Both the position numbers and the translations under genes were made by a program. From Lachnospiraceae bacterium (lineage in GTDB: Bacteria > Bacillota > Clostridia > Lachnospirales > Lachnospiraceae), in assembly GCA_902363835.1 (NCBI GenBank), contig CABJBM010000039.1, positions 1-47,988 of the forward strand: DNA of 47,988 nt. Direction: 5' to 3'. Position 1 is the first letter of the stretch. The number at the start of each line of letters is the position of its first letter. Positions 38,118 to 47,554 of the stretch are shown here, piece by piece. Under the pieces are notes generated by a model that made no database searches, had not been told where the DNA came from, and saw nothing but the letters and a program-made list of their open reading frames with translations.

Positions 38118-38546
38118 ATGGGAGATTTAAGTTGTTTTTTAAGCCAGAACGCTATAACCGTAGAAAATGTGAAGGTTGTAGTGTCTAAGAGATTTATGAA
38201 TAAAGATAAGAAACCGGTAGAATGGGAAATTAAGTGCATAACTTCGGAGCAGGATGAGCTGATTAAAAAGGAATGTACAAAGCGAAAGCCGATTCCAGGG
38301 AAAAAGGGAGCCTACATGCCGGAAACAGACTATGATCAGTATGTTGGCAGACTGGCTGTGGCTTGTACGGTATTTCCGGATCTTAATAACAAGGAGCTTC
38401 AGGATTCCTATCAGGTAATGGGAGCAGAGGCCTTGCTTAAAAAGATGCTTACACCGGGAGAGTATCGGGAGTATTTATCTAAGGTACAGGAAGTGAACGG
38501 ATTTGATATTGCACTGGAAGATTTGGTGGAAGAAGCAAAAAACTAA
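38118..38546 (+). CDS. Tail assembly chaperone, zero-frame product (XkdN-like)
   Basis: The 142-aa protein (VVVSKRFMNKDKKPVEWEIK, MLTPGEYREYLSKVQE) resembles XkdN-type chaperones. It ends at TAA right after a slippery A-AAA-AAC (38537-38543). A -1 shift there reads into the next frame, giving a fused product of about 202 residues, as in lambda G/GT. ATG follows GAGGATAAG. Confidence 0.88.
   Translation: MGDLSCFLSQNAITVENVKVVVSKRFMNKDKKPVEWEIKCITSEQDELIKKECTKRKPIPGKKGAYMPETDYDQYVGRLAVACTVFPDLNNKELQDSYQVMGAEALLKKMLTPGEYREYLSKVQEVNGFDIALEDLVEEAKN
38537..38543 (+). other. -1 ribosomal frameshift site A-AAA-AAC
   Basis: The heptamer lies in the zero-frame codons GCA AAA AAC just before TAA (38544-38546). 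A -1 slip continues CTA ATG GAA GGA GGC GAT into the frame starting ATG 38561. The upstream GGTGGAAGAAG and downstream hairpin-capable GGCCCC...GGGGC may stimulate it. Confidence 0.75.
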
Positions 38547-38560
38547 TGGAAGGAGGCGAT

Positions 38561-38725
38561 ATGGAAGCAAACATCGCTTACTATTGTCTCCACAAGCTTC
38601 ACAAGTGGCCCCATGAGTACTTGGGGCTTCCTCGTTATGAGAAAGCTGTTGTCATTGCAGCGGTCGAGATGAAGATAAAAAACGATAAGAAGGAGGCCGC
38701 TAGGGCCAGAAGAAAAAGGGGGTAG
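38561..38725 (+). CDS. Tail assembly chaperone C-terminal part (T-like, 54 aa)
   Basis: The frame encodes YYCLHKLHKWPHEYLGLPRY and EKAVVIAAVEMKIKNDKKEA. It is likely made mainly as the -1 frameshift extension of the preceding gene, but AAGGAGGCG before its ATG could also allow separate synthesis. Confidence 0.75.
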   Translation: MEANIAYYCLHKLHKWPHEYLGLPRYEKAVVIAAVEMKIKNDKKEAARARRKRG

Positions 38726-38731
38726 GAAGAA

Positions 38732-41119
38732 GTGGCAGGATTACAAACTTCAATTCAACTGCAGGATCGAATGTCAGGGATATTAAACAACATCACACAA
38801 TCAATGTCTATTATGCTCTCTACCTTTGAACAGGCACAGGCGGCGACTAATGCAGGACTTAATGCTGCTTCCATAGATGCAGCAAAGCAGGGAATCGCAG
38901 AAGCATCGGTTGAAATGGCCAGGTATCGGGAAGAGGTAGAAAGAGCTGCGGTCGCTCCACCTCCTGTCACTCCAGAACCGACTTGGAACAGTGTGGCGGC
39001 ACCGGCTGTTTTTATGAATTCTGGAGCGGACCGGTTCCAGGCAGAATACCAGGCCGCCGATCAGATGGCAAGACAATTATACGAAAGCCAGAAAGCCATA
39101 TCCGCCCAAGCCAGAAGCATGAGGGTGACTTCGCCCGGAATGTTAAATGATGTGGCAGCTACAGAAAACCGGATGCAGGCGTTGTACTTACGGCTCCAGC
39201 AGCTAAACAGCATGCCGGTAGATTTAAGGACGGACCAGACCAATAATGAATTGGAAACTCTTCGAGGAAAACTTAGTCAGGCGGTATCCGTTCAGGAAAC
39301 GCTAAACCAGGCAATGGGGCGAATGGATATCAGTGCAGCCAATGCAGCCTATCAACAGCTTAATTCTGTAATGGATTCTGCCGAACGCAGTATTCGGGAT
39401 AATTTAACTGCCCAGAACCAATTTAATAATTCTATTAGAGATGGAACCAGTGCAGCTTCTGGGTTGTGGTCAAAGTTAAAAGGAGTAGCCGCCGGTGCAG
39501 GAATTGCTTTCAGTGCGCAGAAGGTTATAGCTTTGTCTGATAGTGTAACTCAAACAACCGCCAGACTGAATCTGATGAATGATGGTCTGCAAAGTACGGA
39601 ACGATTGAATCAGATGATATTTGCCTCCGCGCAGAGAGCTAGAGCGCCATATATGGACACAGCCAGCGCTATTGCTAAAATGGGACTGAACGCAGGAAAT
39701 GCTTTTAGCAGCAATAAAGATTTGATTGCGTTTATGGAGCAGGTAAATAAGCAGTTTGTAATCGGCGGAGCAACCGCACAGGAGCAATCCAATGCAATGG
39801 TACAGTTATCTCAGGCAATGGCCGCCGGCGCTCTGAGAGGCGAGGAATTAAATTCGATCCTTGATGCCGCTCCAGGAATTGCCAGGACCATAGAAAAGAA
39901 TATGGGCTGGGCAGAAGGTTCCATTAAAAAGTATGCTGAAAAAGGCGCGGTCTCAGCGCAGGTTGTAAAGGCATCGCTTCTTAATATGGCAGATGAAACG
40001 AATGCAAAATTCAATTCTATGCCGATGACATTTAGCCAAGTAATGACGAGCATTCAAACCACGCTGCTGCAAACATTTTACCCTGTGATACAGGCGATAG
40101 GGCAAGGCGCTTCTTTTATTAACAATAACTGGTCTACTATTGCGCCCATCTTTTATGGTCTTGCCACGGGTATACTTGTAGCAGCGGTAGCGTGGGGAGT
40201 GTACAAAGTTGTCACTTGGTTATCTGTAGCTGCAAACCAAGCGTTACTAGCCAGTATGCTTTCAAATCCTTTTTTATGGATTGCTATTGTAATTGGTATC
40301 ATCGTGGCGACCATTTACAAATGGGTACAATCCGTAGGTGGTATCAGAGTTGCGTGGTTGATCTGTGTTAATGCTGTGTTAACCCAGGCGGATAAGTTAA
40401 AATTAGGTTTTATGATGGCATGGATGAATATCCAAAATGGTATTGACAATATGCTTTATGGCTTTGAAGCGTTTAAGGTAGGAGTTCAAAACGCTATTGG
40501 TAATATGAAAATAAAGGTGCTTAATACATTACAATCATTGGTAAATGGTGCTATTGATCGAATTAATAAATTAATAAATGTTGCCAATAGTGTAGGAGGT
40601 CTATCGATTCAATTAATTGATCATGTGGAATTTGCGGCCGATGCTGCAATAGAAGAGCAGATAAAGCAGAGGCAAAGAGCTGCAGACTTGGCGGCTCAAA
40701 AGGATGCAAATGCGGCGGCAAAAGCTGGCCGGAAGAATGATTATGACAGAGCGGTAAGGGCGGCCGATGATGCAAGGATGCAAAGACAAGCAGGAATTGA
40801 GGGGGCTAAGGCCGATGCTGCTAGACGTGCGGCAGAAGATGACGGTGCTGTCGGGGCAATTGCCGGAAACACGGAAAAGACCGCAGGAAACACGGCACGC
40901 ATGGCGGATACCATGGACGCATTAGACGAAGAAATCAAATATATGCGCGATGCGGCAGAGCAGGAAGCCATCAACCGGTTTACTCTGGCAGAGCTTAAGA
41001 TTGACCTTACCAATAACAATACCTTGAAAACAGAGACTGACTTTGATCGAATGAATGGTATGTTAAATGACTTAACAGATGAGATTCTATCAACAGCAGC
41101 GGAAGGAGATTATTTATAA
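38732..41119 (+). CDS. Tail tape measure protein
   Basis: The 795-aa protein has a helical N-terminal half rich in Gln/Ala/Asn and the tape-measure N-terminal motif SNAMVQLSQAMAAGALRGEE with LNSILDAAPGIARTIEKNMG. Hydrophobic helices occur at about 470-535 (FYGLATGILVAAVAWGVYKV, PFLWIAIVIGIIVATIYKWV). Its length should set the tail length. The start is GTG. It follows the chaperone, as in other tailed phages. Confidence 0.93.
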   Translation: MAGLQTSIQLQDRMSGILNNITQSMSIMLSTFEQAQAATNAGLNAASIDAAKQGIAEASVEMARYREEVERAAVAPPPVTPEPTWNSVAAPAVFMNSGADRFQAEYQAADQMARQLYESQKAISAQARSMRVTSPGMLNDVAATENRMQALYLRLQQLNSMPVDLRTDQTNNELETLRGKLSQAVSVQETLNQAMGRMDISAANAAYQQLNSVMDSAERSIRDNLTAQNQFNNSIRDGTSAASGLWSKLKGVAAGAGIAFSAQKVIALSDSVTQTTARLNLMNDGLQSTERLNQMIFASAQRARAPYMDTASAIAKMGLNAGNAFSSNKDLIAFMEQVNKQFVIGGATAQEQSNAMVQLSQAMAAGALRGEELNSILDAAPGIARTIEKNMGWAEGSIKKYAEKGAVSAQVVKASLLNMADETNAKFNSMPMTFSQVMTSIQTTLLQTFYPVIQAIGQGASFINNNWSTIAPIFYGLATGILVAAVAWGVYKVVTWLSVAANQALLASMLSNPFLWIAIVIGIIVATIYKWVQSVGGIRVAWLICVNAVLTQADKLKLGFMMAWMNIQNGIDNMLYGFEAFKVGVQNAIGNMKIKVLNTLQSLVNGAIDRINKLINVANSVGGLSIQLIDHVEFAADAAIEEQIKQRQRAADLAAQKDANAAAKAGRKNDYDRAVRAADDARMQRQAGIEGAKADAARRAAEDDGAVGAIAGNTEKTAGNTARMADTMDALDEEIKYMRDAAEQEAINRFTLAELKIDLTNNNTLKTETDFDRMNGMLNDLTDEILSTAAEGDYL

Positions 41120-41787
41120 TGGCTTATGAAGTTTATATTGATGATATGCTCCTCCCTCTGCCTCCGGAGAAGATACCTATTAAATATTCTGGCCAAAACA
41201 AAACGGCCACGTTGATCAATGGGGAAGAGATCAATATGATTCGCCCCCCAGGACTTGCAGAGATTAGCCTTGATGTGGTAATTCCTCAGATGGACTATCC
41301 TTTTGCGGTATGGGATGGAAGTTTTGAAAATGCGGAAGATTTTCTGGAGAGGCTGAAAGAACTTAAAGAAGATGGGACTACCTTTGAATTTATTGTTATC
41401 CGGGATGGGCCGGGGAATAACAGCTTTTTTGATACTAATATGGATGTAACTTTGGAAGATTACAAGGTATCTGATGATGCAAAGGAAGGATTAGACCTTA
41501 TTGTTTCCCTTTCCATGAAAGAGTATAAAAGCTATGGAACTAAAATCATGAACTTTGTGATCGTAGAAGAGCAGACGGTTCCCGTGGCTCCGGAACCAGA
41601 ACTGGAGCGTCAGGGAACACCACCTGCAGCAAAGATCTATACCGTTACAAAAGGTGACAGCCTCTGGGCAATCGCAAAGAAACAGTTGGGAAACGGAAGT
41701 CGCTGGCAGGAGATATATAATCTCAATAAAGACAAAATCAGTAATCCCAATGTGATTTATCCCGGTCAGGTACTTACTATGCCATAG
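41119..41787 (+). CDS. LysM-domain tail protein (XkdP-like)
   Basis: The 222-aa protein ends with a LysM domain (YTVTKGDSLWAIAKKQLGN at about 173-191 and NPNVIYPGQVLTMP) that binds peptidoglycan. The N-terminal part is a tail-hub-associated domain. Its ATG overlaps the tape-measure stop. Confidence 0.9.
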   Translation: MAYEVYIDDMLLPLPPEKIPIKYSGQNKTATLINGEEINMIRPPGLAEISLDVVIPQMDYPFAVWDGSFENAEDFLERLKELKEDGTTFEFIVIRDGPGNNSFFDTNMDVTLEDYKVSDDAKEGLDLIVSLSMKEYKSYGTKIMNFVIVEEQTVPVAPEPELERQGTPPAAKIYTVTKGDSLWAIAKKQLGNGSRWQEIYNLNKDKISNPNVIYPGQVLTMP

Positions 41788-41802
41788 AGGAGGCGTGTCG
41801 AT

Positions 41803-42759
41803 TTGGAAGTACATTTATATATACAGAACGGCCAGACAGTTTTTGAGCCGGTAGTCCAAGGGAGCACCACTTGGGAGATGCAGCGTAAGGGTCAGCCGGG
41901 GAAATGCTCTTTCACAATCATTTCGGACGATAGACTAAAGATTGAGGAAGGAAATGCAATACGTTTTGATGTTGCTGGAAAGACAGTCTTCTTTGGATTT
42001 ATCTTTGAAAGGAGCTGGAACAGCGACGGACAAATGAAAATTACAGCTTATGATCAGCTCCGGTATTTAAAGAATACAGATAGCTATAATTATTCCAATC
42101 TGTCTACCGGGGAAGTGATTCTTATGATTGCCCGGGATTATAAATTACAGACTGGCACGCTAATTGAAACCGGTCATAAGTTGTCCAGGAACAGGCAGGA
42201 TAAAACCCTGTTTGATATTATTTTGGACTCTCTGGATTTGACCTTGATCCATACCGGAAAGATGTTTGTGCTGTATGACGACGCCGGGAAGCTGGTACTA
42301 AACGACGTGGAGAATATGAAGCTGAACATTATGATTGATGGCAGTACAGCCCAGGACTATGATTATAAAATCAGTATTGACAGTGATACCTATAACCAAA
42401 TCAAGGTCTATTATGACAACAACGAAACAAAGAAACGGGATATCTACATGGTAAAAGATACCGGAACAATCAACAAATGGGGGATCCTTCAAAAGGATGA
42501 ATCCATTGAGAAAGGCGTAAACGGTCAGGCCGTGGCTGAGAGATATTTAAGCCTTTACAATCGTCCTTCCAGAAGCTTAAGCATCAAAGGGGCCTTTGGA
42601 GATATAAGAGTAAGAGCTGGCTGCCTGATTCCGGTATTTTTAGATATAAAAGAAATGGAGCTGAAAAACTATTTGCTGGTAGAATCTGTTACCCATAAGA
42701 TTGATGAGGGGATTCACACCATGGATTTAACACTGAGAGGAGTTGGGATTAATGGCTGA
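41803..42759 (+). CDS. Baseplate hub protein (XkdQ/gpD-like)
   Basis: The 318-aa protein (GSTTWEMQRKGQPGKCSFTI, KTVFFGFIFERSWNSDGQMK, DLTLRGVGING) matches XkdQ-type hub proteins. The start is TTG after GGAGGCG. Its end overlaps the DUF2577-like gene by 8 bases. Confidence 0.88.
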   Translation: MEVHLYIQNGQTVFEPVVQGSTTWEMQRKGQPGKCSFTIISDDRLKIEEGNAIRFDVAGKTVFFGFIFERSWNSDGQMKITAYDQLRYLKNTDSYNYSNLSTGEVILMIARDYKLQTGTLIETGHKLSRNRQDKTLFDIILDSLDLTLIHTGKMFVLYDDAGKLVLNDVENMKLNIMIDGSTAQDYDYKISIDSDTYNQIKVYYDNNETKKRDIYMVKDTGTINKWGILQKDESIEKGVNGQAVAERYLSLYNRPSRSLSIKGAFGDIRVRAGCLIPVFLDIKEMELKNYLLVESVTHKIDEGIHTMDLTLRGVGING

Positions 42760-43066
42760 TGCAACTTGGGTAGAAAATATGAAAAGGATCGTCCTAAAAG
42801 CCATGGAGGAGGGTGATCCCTGCGATATTATTCCCGGTACCGTGATTAAGGTTTCTCCCTTATCCGTACAGATCAATCAGAAAACCACCATTTCCGGCGA
42901 TCAGATTCTCGTACCAGAGCATTTAACGGATCATGCGGAGCAGATGTCCATTCCAGGAATAGGAGAAGTTTCAGTCACGGTGAAAGGCGGCTTACAGTCT
43001 GGCCAAAAAGTTCTTATGTTACAAAAGCGAGGCGGACAACAGTATGCAGTTATCGACCGGTGGTAG
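42752..43066 (+). CDS. DUF2577-like baseplate protein (XkdR-like)
   Basis: The 104-aa protein (ADATWVENMKRIVLKAMEEG, ISGDQILVPEHL, GQKVLMLQKRGGQQYAVIDR) matches DUF2577/XkdR proteins of PBSX-like tails. ATG 42752 is supported by GGAGTTGGG upstream. It is small, beta-rich and OB-like. Confidence 0.88.
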   Translation: MADATWVENMKRIVLKAMEEGDPCDIIPGTVIKVSPLSVQINQKTTISGDQILVPEHLTDHAEQMSIPGIGEVSVTVKGGLQSGQKVLMLQKRGGQQYAVIDRW

Positions 43067-43081
43067 AAAGGAGTGCGCGAC

Positions 43082-43483
43082 ATGCTCCCTGAATCAGGAA
43101 GTATTTTAAAACAGGATTTTGAAATCGTACAGCAGCCATCTAAAACCTTTAAAGTTGATATGGAGAATAATCGGATTACTGAAATGGTAGATGGTTTGGA
43201 AGCAATCCGGCAGGCTGTGTATTGTGTGCTTCATACAGAGCGTTTTGAATGGCTAATCTATAGTTGGAATTACGGTGTGGAGCTGGATCGGTTATTTGGC
43301 CAGTCCATGGGGCTTGTTAAGTCTAAACTAAAAAAGCGGATAAAAGAAGCATTGATGCAGGATGACAGGATCCTAAGCGTTAATGCTTTTTCTTTTGAAG
43401 TATATGGCCGGAAACTCCTTGTAAAGTTCACCATTCATACTTCCATAGGAGATATCAACGCTGAGAAAGAGGTGAGTGTTTAG
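43082..43483 (+). CDS. DUF2634-like baseplate protein (XkdS-like)
   Basis: The 133-aa protein (LPESGSILKQDFEIVQQPSK, GLEAIRQAVYCVLHTERFEW) resembles XkdS/DUF2634, a gp25-like baseplate wedge protein. ATG 43082 is 8 bases after AAGGAG. Confidence 0.88.
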   Translation: MLPESGSILKQDFEIVQQPSKTFKVDMENNRITEMVDGLEAIRQAVYCVLHTERFEWLIYSWNYGVELDRLFGQSMGLVKSKLKKRIKEALMQDDRILSVNAFSFEVYGRKLLVKFTIHTSIGDINAEKEVSV

Positions 43484-43485
43484 AT

Positions 43486-44508
43486 ATGTATGAGGATGTA
43501 ACCTATGAAGTTATTTTAAAGAGGCTTCTTAACCGGGTACCAGCCGAACTTGATAGAAGGGAAGGTTCCATTATCTATACGGCCATTGCCCCGGCTGCGG
43601 CGGAGCTTACCATCATGTATATTGAATTGGATACGGTATTGAAGGAAGCTTATGCGGATACTGCGGATCGTGAATATCTGATCCGTCTGGGGAAAGAGAG
43701 GAGGATCACTCCCAAAGCGGCCACTTATGCAGAATTAAAAGGTGAGTTTAATATAGATATCCCCATCGGCAGTCGATTTTCTCTGGATATGCTCAACTAT
43801 ACAGTAGTGGAAAGACTAGGAGAAGGTATATACAGATTACGGTGTGAAGTTGCAGGTACGGCCCCAAATAGTAAGTTGGGTTCTCTTGTGCCTGTTGACT
43901 ATATTAGTGGATTGACCAGGGCAGAGTTGACTAAACTGATGCTGCCCGGGGAAGATGAGGAAACGGATAAGAGTTTGAGAGAACGGATCCTTACAAAGCT
44001 CCAAAAGCCATCTACCGGGGGAAATCGGTATGATTATTATAATTGGGCCATGGAATGTGAAGGAGTAGGAGCTGCAAAGGTATTTCCCCTGGCTGATGGT
44101 CCTGGTACTGTTAAGGTAGTAATTGCAGATTCTAACCGATCTGCAGCTGGTGTTGATCTGGTAAATCTAGTTGCGGCTCATATCGAAGATATCCGCCCAA
44201 TCGGAGCCAATGTGTCAGTGGTGTCAGCACGGGAAAAGGAAATTAATGTGTATGCAGGAATTAAGCTTAAGAACGGGATGAACCTTGGTGCGGTCCAAAA
44301 TCTGTTTGAAGAAGCTCTTACGGAGTACCTTCAGGCAAACGCTTTTGATGTGACTTACATTAGCCTGGCCAAAGTGGGAAACCTTCTGCTTAACACAGTA
44401 GGAGTAGAAGATTTTTCAAACCTGTTGATCAACGGAGTGGCTGGAAACCTGGGGCTGCAGGATGTGGAGATTGCCGTACCCGGCACTATTACCCTGGAGG
44501 TGATATAG
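43486..44508 (+). CDS. Baseplate J-like protein (XkdT-like)
   Basis: The 340-aa protein (RREGSIIYTAIAPAAAELTI, DREYLIRLGKERRITPKAAT, TGGNRYDYYNWAMECEGVGA) is a clear baseplate J homologue. It forms the baseplate wedge. It is followed directly by the fibre gene. Confidence 0.93.
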   Translation: MYEDVTYEVILKRLLNRVPAELDRREGSIIYTAIAPAAAELTIMYIELDTVLKEAYADTADREYLIRLGKERRITPKAATYAELKGEFNIDIPIGSRFSLDMLNYTVVERLGEGIYRLRCEVAGTAPNSKLGSLVPVDYISGLTRAELTKLMLPGEDEETDKSLRERILTKLQKPSTGGNRYDYYNWAMECEGVGAAKVFPLADGPGTVKVVIADSNRSAAGVDLVNLVAAHIEDIRPIGANVSVVSAREKEINVYAGIKLKNGMNLGAVQNLFEEALTEYLQANAFDVTYISLAKVGNLLLNTVGVEDFSNLLINGVAGNLGLQDVEIAVPGTITLEVI

Positions 44509-46929
44509 GTGGAAATCAGCAGATTTTATGAGAAGTTGGACAAAATAGATGGAAACATTTATGTGGTGGAGGAACGGGTGGAGCTGACTGGAGGCGTTTA
44601 TGATGCTCCACTGCAGCACGATAATATTAATACCTCCACCCTTTCTGTCTATACCGGGCCCAAATTGACAGGGGAGAAGATCCAGACCTATGTGCTTTCT
44701 ACGCCAAGCCTCACACCCTGGAAGAGAACCATACGGGTCTATGCTGACGTACTTACGGTCTATATAAGCTATGAGGCCGAAGGGGATACCGTGGAGGCGG
44801 AGGACGTCAACCAGCTACAGGAAGAAGTAGTCCGGACCCAGAAAGCAGTTAATGAAGAAATCAGCCGGGCGGTGGAAGCTGAGCAGTACATAGCTACAGA
44901 ACTAAGGGAAGAGGTTGCCAGGGCGAAAGCGGCAGAGCAGACGGTAGCTGGGAACCTGTCCGCAGAGATCAGCCGTGCCAATGGAGCGGAGCAGGAGCTT
45001 TCCTGGAGCTTGACTGCAGAAATAAACCGGGCGAAAGCGGCAGAAAAGGAAAATGCTGATAATCTGGTTACGGAGATGACAAGGGCGAAGTCCACTGAAA
45101 ATACTCTGACAGAAAACCTATCGGAAGAAAAGACCAGGGCCATGGCTGCGGAGGAATCCATAAAAAGCACCATTCAAAGCAACATGCCTAATTGGGAAGA
45201 TAAATATACCCGGAATGAAGTAGATAATAAATTTGCCACACTGGAGAATGCCATTGACTGGAAAGAGACAGTCAATACCTATGCAGACATTGAAAGAACT
45301 TATCTAAATCCACAGGACGGTTGGACCGTAAATGTAAAAGACACAGACTATACATACCGTTATAGCGGTACAGAATGGGTGGTCATATCGGCTAATGCGA
45401 TCCCAAAGGCAACTCAAAGTGTGGACGGTCTTCTCTCCAAAGAGGATAAAACGCTCTATGACGATGCCAACAGTAAAAAGCATACCCATGGAAACAAATC
45501 CACCATTGACAAGATCACAGAGACGCTTTTGGCCCGGTGGAATGAAGCCTATGAGAAAAGACATGAACATGAGAATAAAGGGATTCTGGACACGATAACA
45601 CAAGCCCTGCTGGACAACTTGAGCGCTGCCTTTACCCATATCAGCGACGCAGTGAAACATGTCACAGCTACAGAGCGGACGAACTGGAACGATGCCAACA
45701 GTAAAAAGCACACTCATTCTAACAAGTCCATTCTTGACGGAATCACTCAGACCCTGGTTGATCGGTGGAACACAGCCCATGCCCATGTTTCTGATACTGT
45801 AAAGCATATAACGGCAGAAGAAAGGACAGCTTGGAATGCGGTTTCTGATAAGGTGGATACGGTGCCGGGAAAGGGGCTTTCCACCAATGATTATACCAAT
45901 GCCGAAAAAAGTAAGTTGGCAGGGATATCGGCCGGTGCGGAAGTAAATGTGCAGACTGACTGGGATGTAGCAGATTCAGCATCAGGTGCTTTTTTAAAAA
46001 ATAAACCGTCATCTCTCCCTGCCAATGGGGGAAGTGCGGAAAGACTTTCAGGTGCAATACAAATTGCGGACTATGATGCTTTCGTTCCAATAAAAGTTGC
46101 TCAGGGGGCAGTGACTCCAGTTAAAGCGGATAGTAATGCCAAAGCTCCCTGGACTAATACTACATCCGGCTTTTTGATTCAAAGCAATGGCGCCGACAGT
46201 TGGCATTTGTTGATTTTTCGCAGTGGCGGCGATGGGTGGGCTTACAGGTCGTTTTACAATAATACATGGGGAAGTTGGAAGGTATGGTCTACCTTTGATG
46301 GGAAATACAGCAGTCTGGCTGAAAGGCCCACAAGCTTCCCGCCGGCAACTCACTCCCATACTAAGTCCCAGATAACTGATATGCCCACTAAAGTGTCAGC
46401 ATTTGAGAATGATGCGGGATACGTAACGACTGCTGATATTGATACCAGTCAGAATCACACTCACGCAAATAAGAGCGTATTAGATACCATCACTCAGGCA
46501 TTGCTTAACAATTGGAATGCCGCTTACACCCATATCAGTAATAAAAGCAATCCTCATGGAGTGACGGCGGCACAGGTAGGAGCTGCTACGGCTACCCATA
46601 CACATACAAAAGCCAATATTACGGACTTTCCCACATCTTTGCCTGCGAATGGGGGAGATGCGGCTACTGTAGGCGGCCATTCTGTAAATGCTGATGTTCC
46701 CGTCGGTGCCAAGTTTACGGATACGGCCTATACTCATCCGAACAGCGGAGTAACAGCGGGGACCTATAGATCGGTGACAGTGAATGCTCAAGGGCATGTA
46801 ACTGCCGGTACCAATCCCACCACACTGGCCGGATACGGAATCACGGATGCAGCTGCTAAAAATCACAACCATGACAGTACGTATTTAAAAAAGACTGGTC
46901 TGACCTGGGACGATCTGAAAGGGGTGTAA
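44509..46929 (+). CDS. Tail-fibre-like repeat protein
   Basis: The 806-aa protein has an N-terminal attachment domain (about 1-95), a coiled coil of about 11-residue repeats (about 100-225; EISRAVEAEQ, EISRANGAEQ, EINRAKAAEK), and a repetitive shaft with HxH-NKS motifs (KHTHGNKST, RHEHENKG, KHTHSNKS, NHTHANKS). HxH motifs often bind iron and lock fibre trimers. The C-terminal part (about 490-806) is beta-rich. The start is GTG after GGAGGTGATATAG. It is unusual that it precedes the DUF2313-like gene. Confidence 0.8.
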   Translation: MEISRFYEKLDKIDGNIYVVEERVELTGGVYDAPLQHDNINTSTLSVYTGPKLTGEKIQTYVLSTPSLTPWKRTIRVYADVLTVYISYEAEGDTVEAEDVNQLQEEVVRTQKAVNEEISRAVEAEQYIATELREEVARAKAAEQTVAGNLSAEISRANGAEQELSWSLTAEINRAKAAEKENADNLVTEMTRAKSTENTLTENLSEEKTRAMAAEESIKSTIQSNMPNWEDKYTRNEVDNKFATLENAIDWKETVNTYADIERTYLNPQDGWTVNVKDTDYTYRYSGTEWVVISANAIPKATQSVDGLLSKEDKTLYDDANSKKHTHGNKSTIDKITETLLARWNEAYEKRHEHENKGILDTITQALLDNLSAAFTHISDAVKHVTATERTNWNDANSKKHTHSNKSILDGITQTLVDRWNTAHAHVSDTVKHITAEERTAWNAVSDKVDTVPGKGLSTNDYTNAEKSKLAGISAGAEVNVQTDWDVADSASGAFLKNKPSSLPANGGSAERLSGAIQIADYDAFVPIKVAQGAVTPVKADSNAKAPWTNTTSGFLIQSNGADSWHLLIFRSGGDGWAYRSFYNNTWGSWKVWSTFDGKYSSLAERPTSFPPATHSHTKSQITDMPTKVSAFENDAGYVTTADIDTSQNHTHANKSVLDTITQALLNNWNAAYTHISNKSNPHGVTAAQVGAATATHTHTKANITDFPTSLPANGGDAATVGGHSVNADVPVGAKFTDTAYTHPNSGVTAGTYRSVTVNAQGHVTAGTNPTTLAGYGITDAAAKNHNHDSTYLKKTGLTWDDLKGV

Positions 46930-46932
46930 GCC

Positions 46933-47547
46933 ATGTATGGAAAAAATCAATATGGCCTGATCCAATATGCCCAGGAGAAAAGCACTGACGAGGAGCAGAA
47001 AGATTACTATGTGGACCTTGCCCGGTATGCACCTCCTTTCCTGGCAGAGATCCAGGAGCTGAAAGCCATTTATGAAGCCGAAGGGTATGCCGTGGGCCTT
47101 TTAGAACATGAACTTGCTGATTTACTGGATCAGTGCTTTATATCGACAGCAACCTGGGGCCTGACCCGATGGGAGGAAGTCTATGGCCTGACAACAAATA
47201 TGGCCCTGTCTTATGAACAGCGTCGGGAAATCCTTATGGCAAAGCTCCGGGGGCAGGGAACCACTACCCTCCAGATGATAAAGGAAACAGCTGAGACGTT
47301 TTCAGGTGGAGAGATCGAAGTGATTGAGGATAATTCGAACTATCATTTCACGGTGCGGTTTATTGGAATTAAAGGAATTCCCAGAAATATGAATGCTTTT
47401 ATCTCCATGCTGGAGGATATCAAGCCGGCTCATCTTTCCTATTCATTTGAATATCGGTACACAACCTGGGGTGAACCCATTGACAGAAGCTGGAACAGTG
47501 TGAGGAATTTCACCTGGGATAGCATCAGAACTTTAAAGGAGGCATGA
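46933..47547 (+). CDS. DUF2313-like tail protein (XkdU/gpI-like)
   Basis: The 204-aa protein (WGLTRWEEVYGLTTNMALSY, QRREILMAKLRGQGTTTLQM, HFTVRFIG) resembles XkdU/DUF2313 proteins linking the baseplate and fibres. ATG follows GGGGTG within 8 bases. Confidence 0.88.
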   Translation: MYGKNQYGLIQYAQEKSTDEEQKDYYVDLARYAPPFLAEIQELKAIYEAEGYAVGLLEHELADLLDQCFISTATWGLTRWEEVYGLTTNMALSYEQRREILMAKLRGQGTTTLQMIKETAETFSGGEIEVIEDNSNYHFTVRFIGIKGIPRNMNAFISMLEDIKPAHLSYSFEYRYTTWGEPIDRSWNSVRNFTWDSIRTLKEA

Positions 47548-47554
47548 TTGAAAT

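Noticed and set aside
44769..45173. Long minus-strand frame inside the fibre gene
   Set aside because: It is a shadow of the repetitive coiled-coil coding sequence, with Ser/Ala-rich low complexity and no ribosome site.
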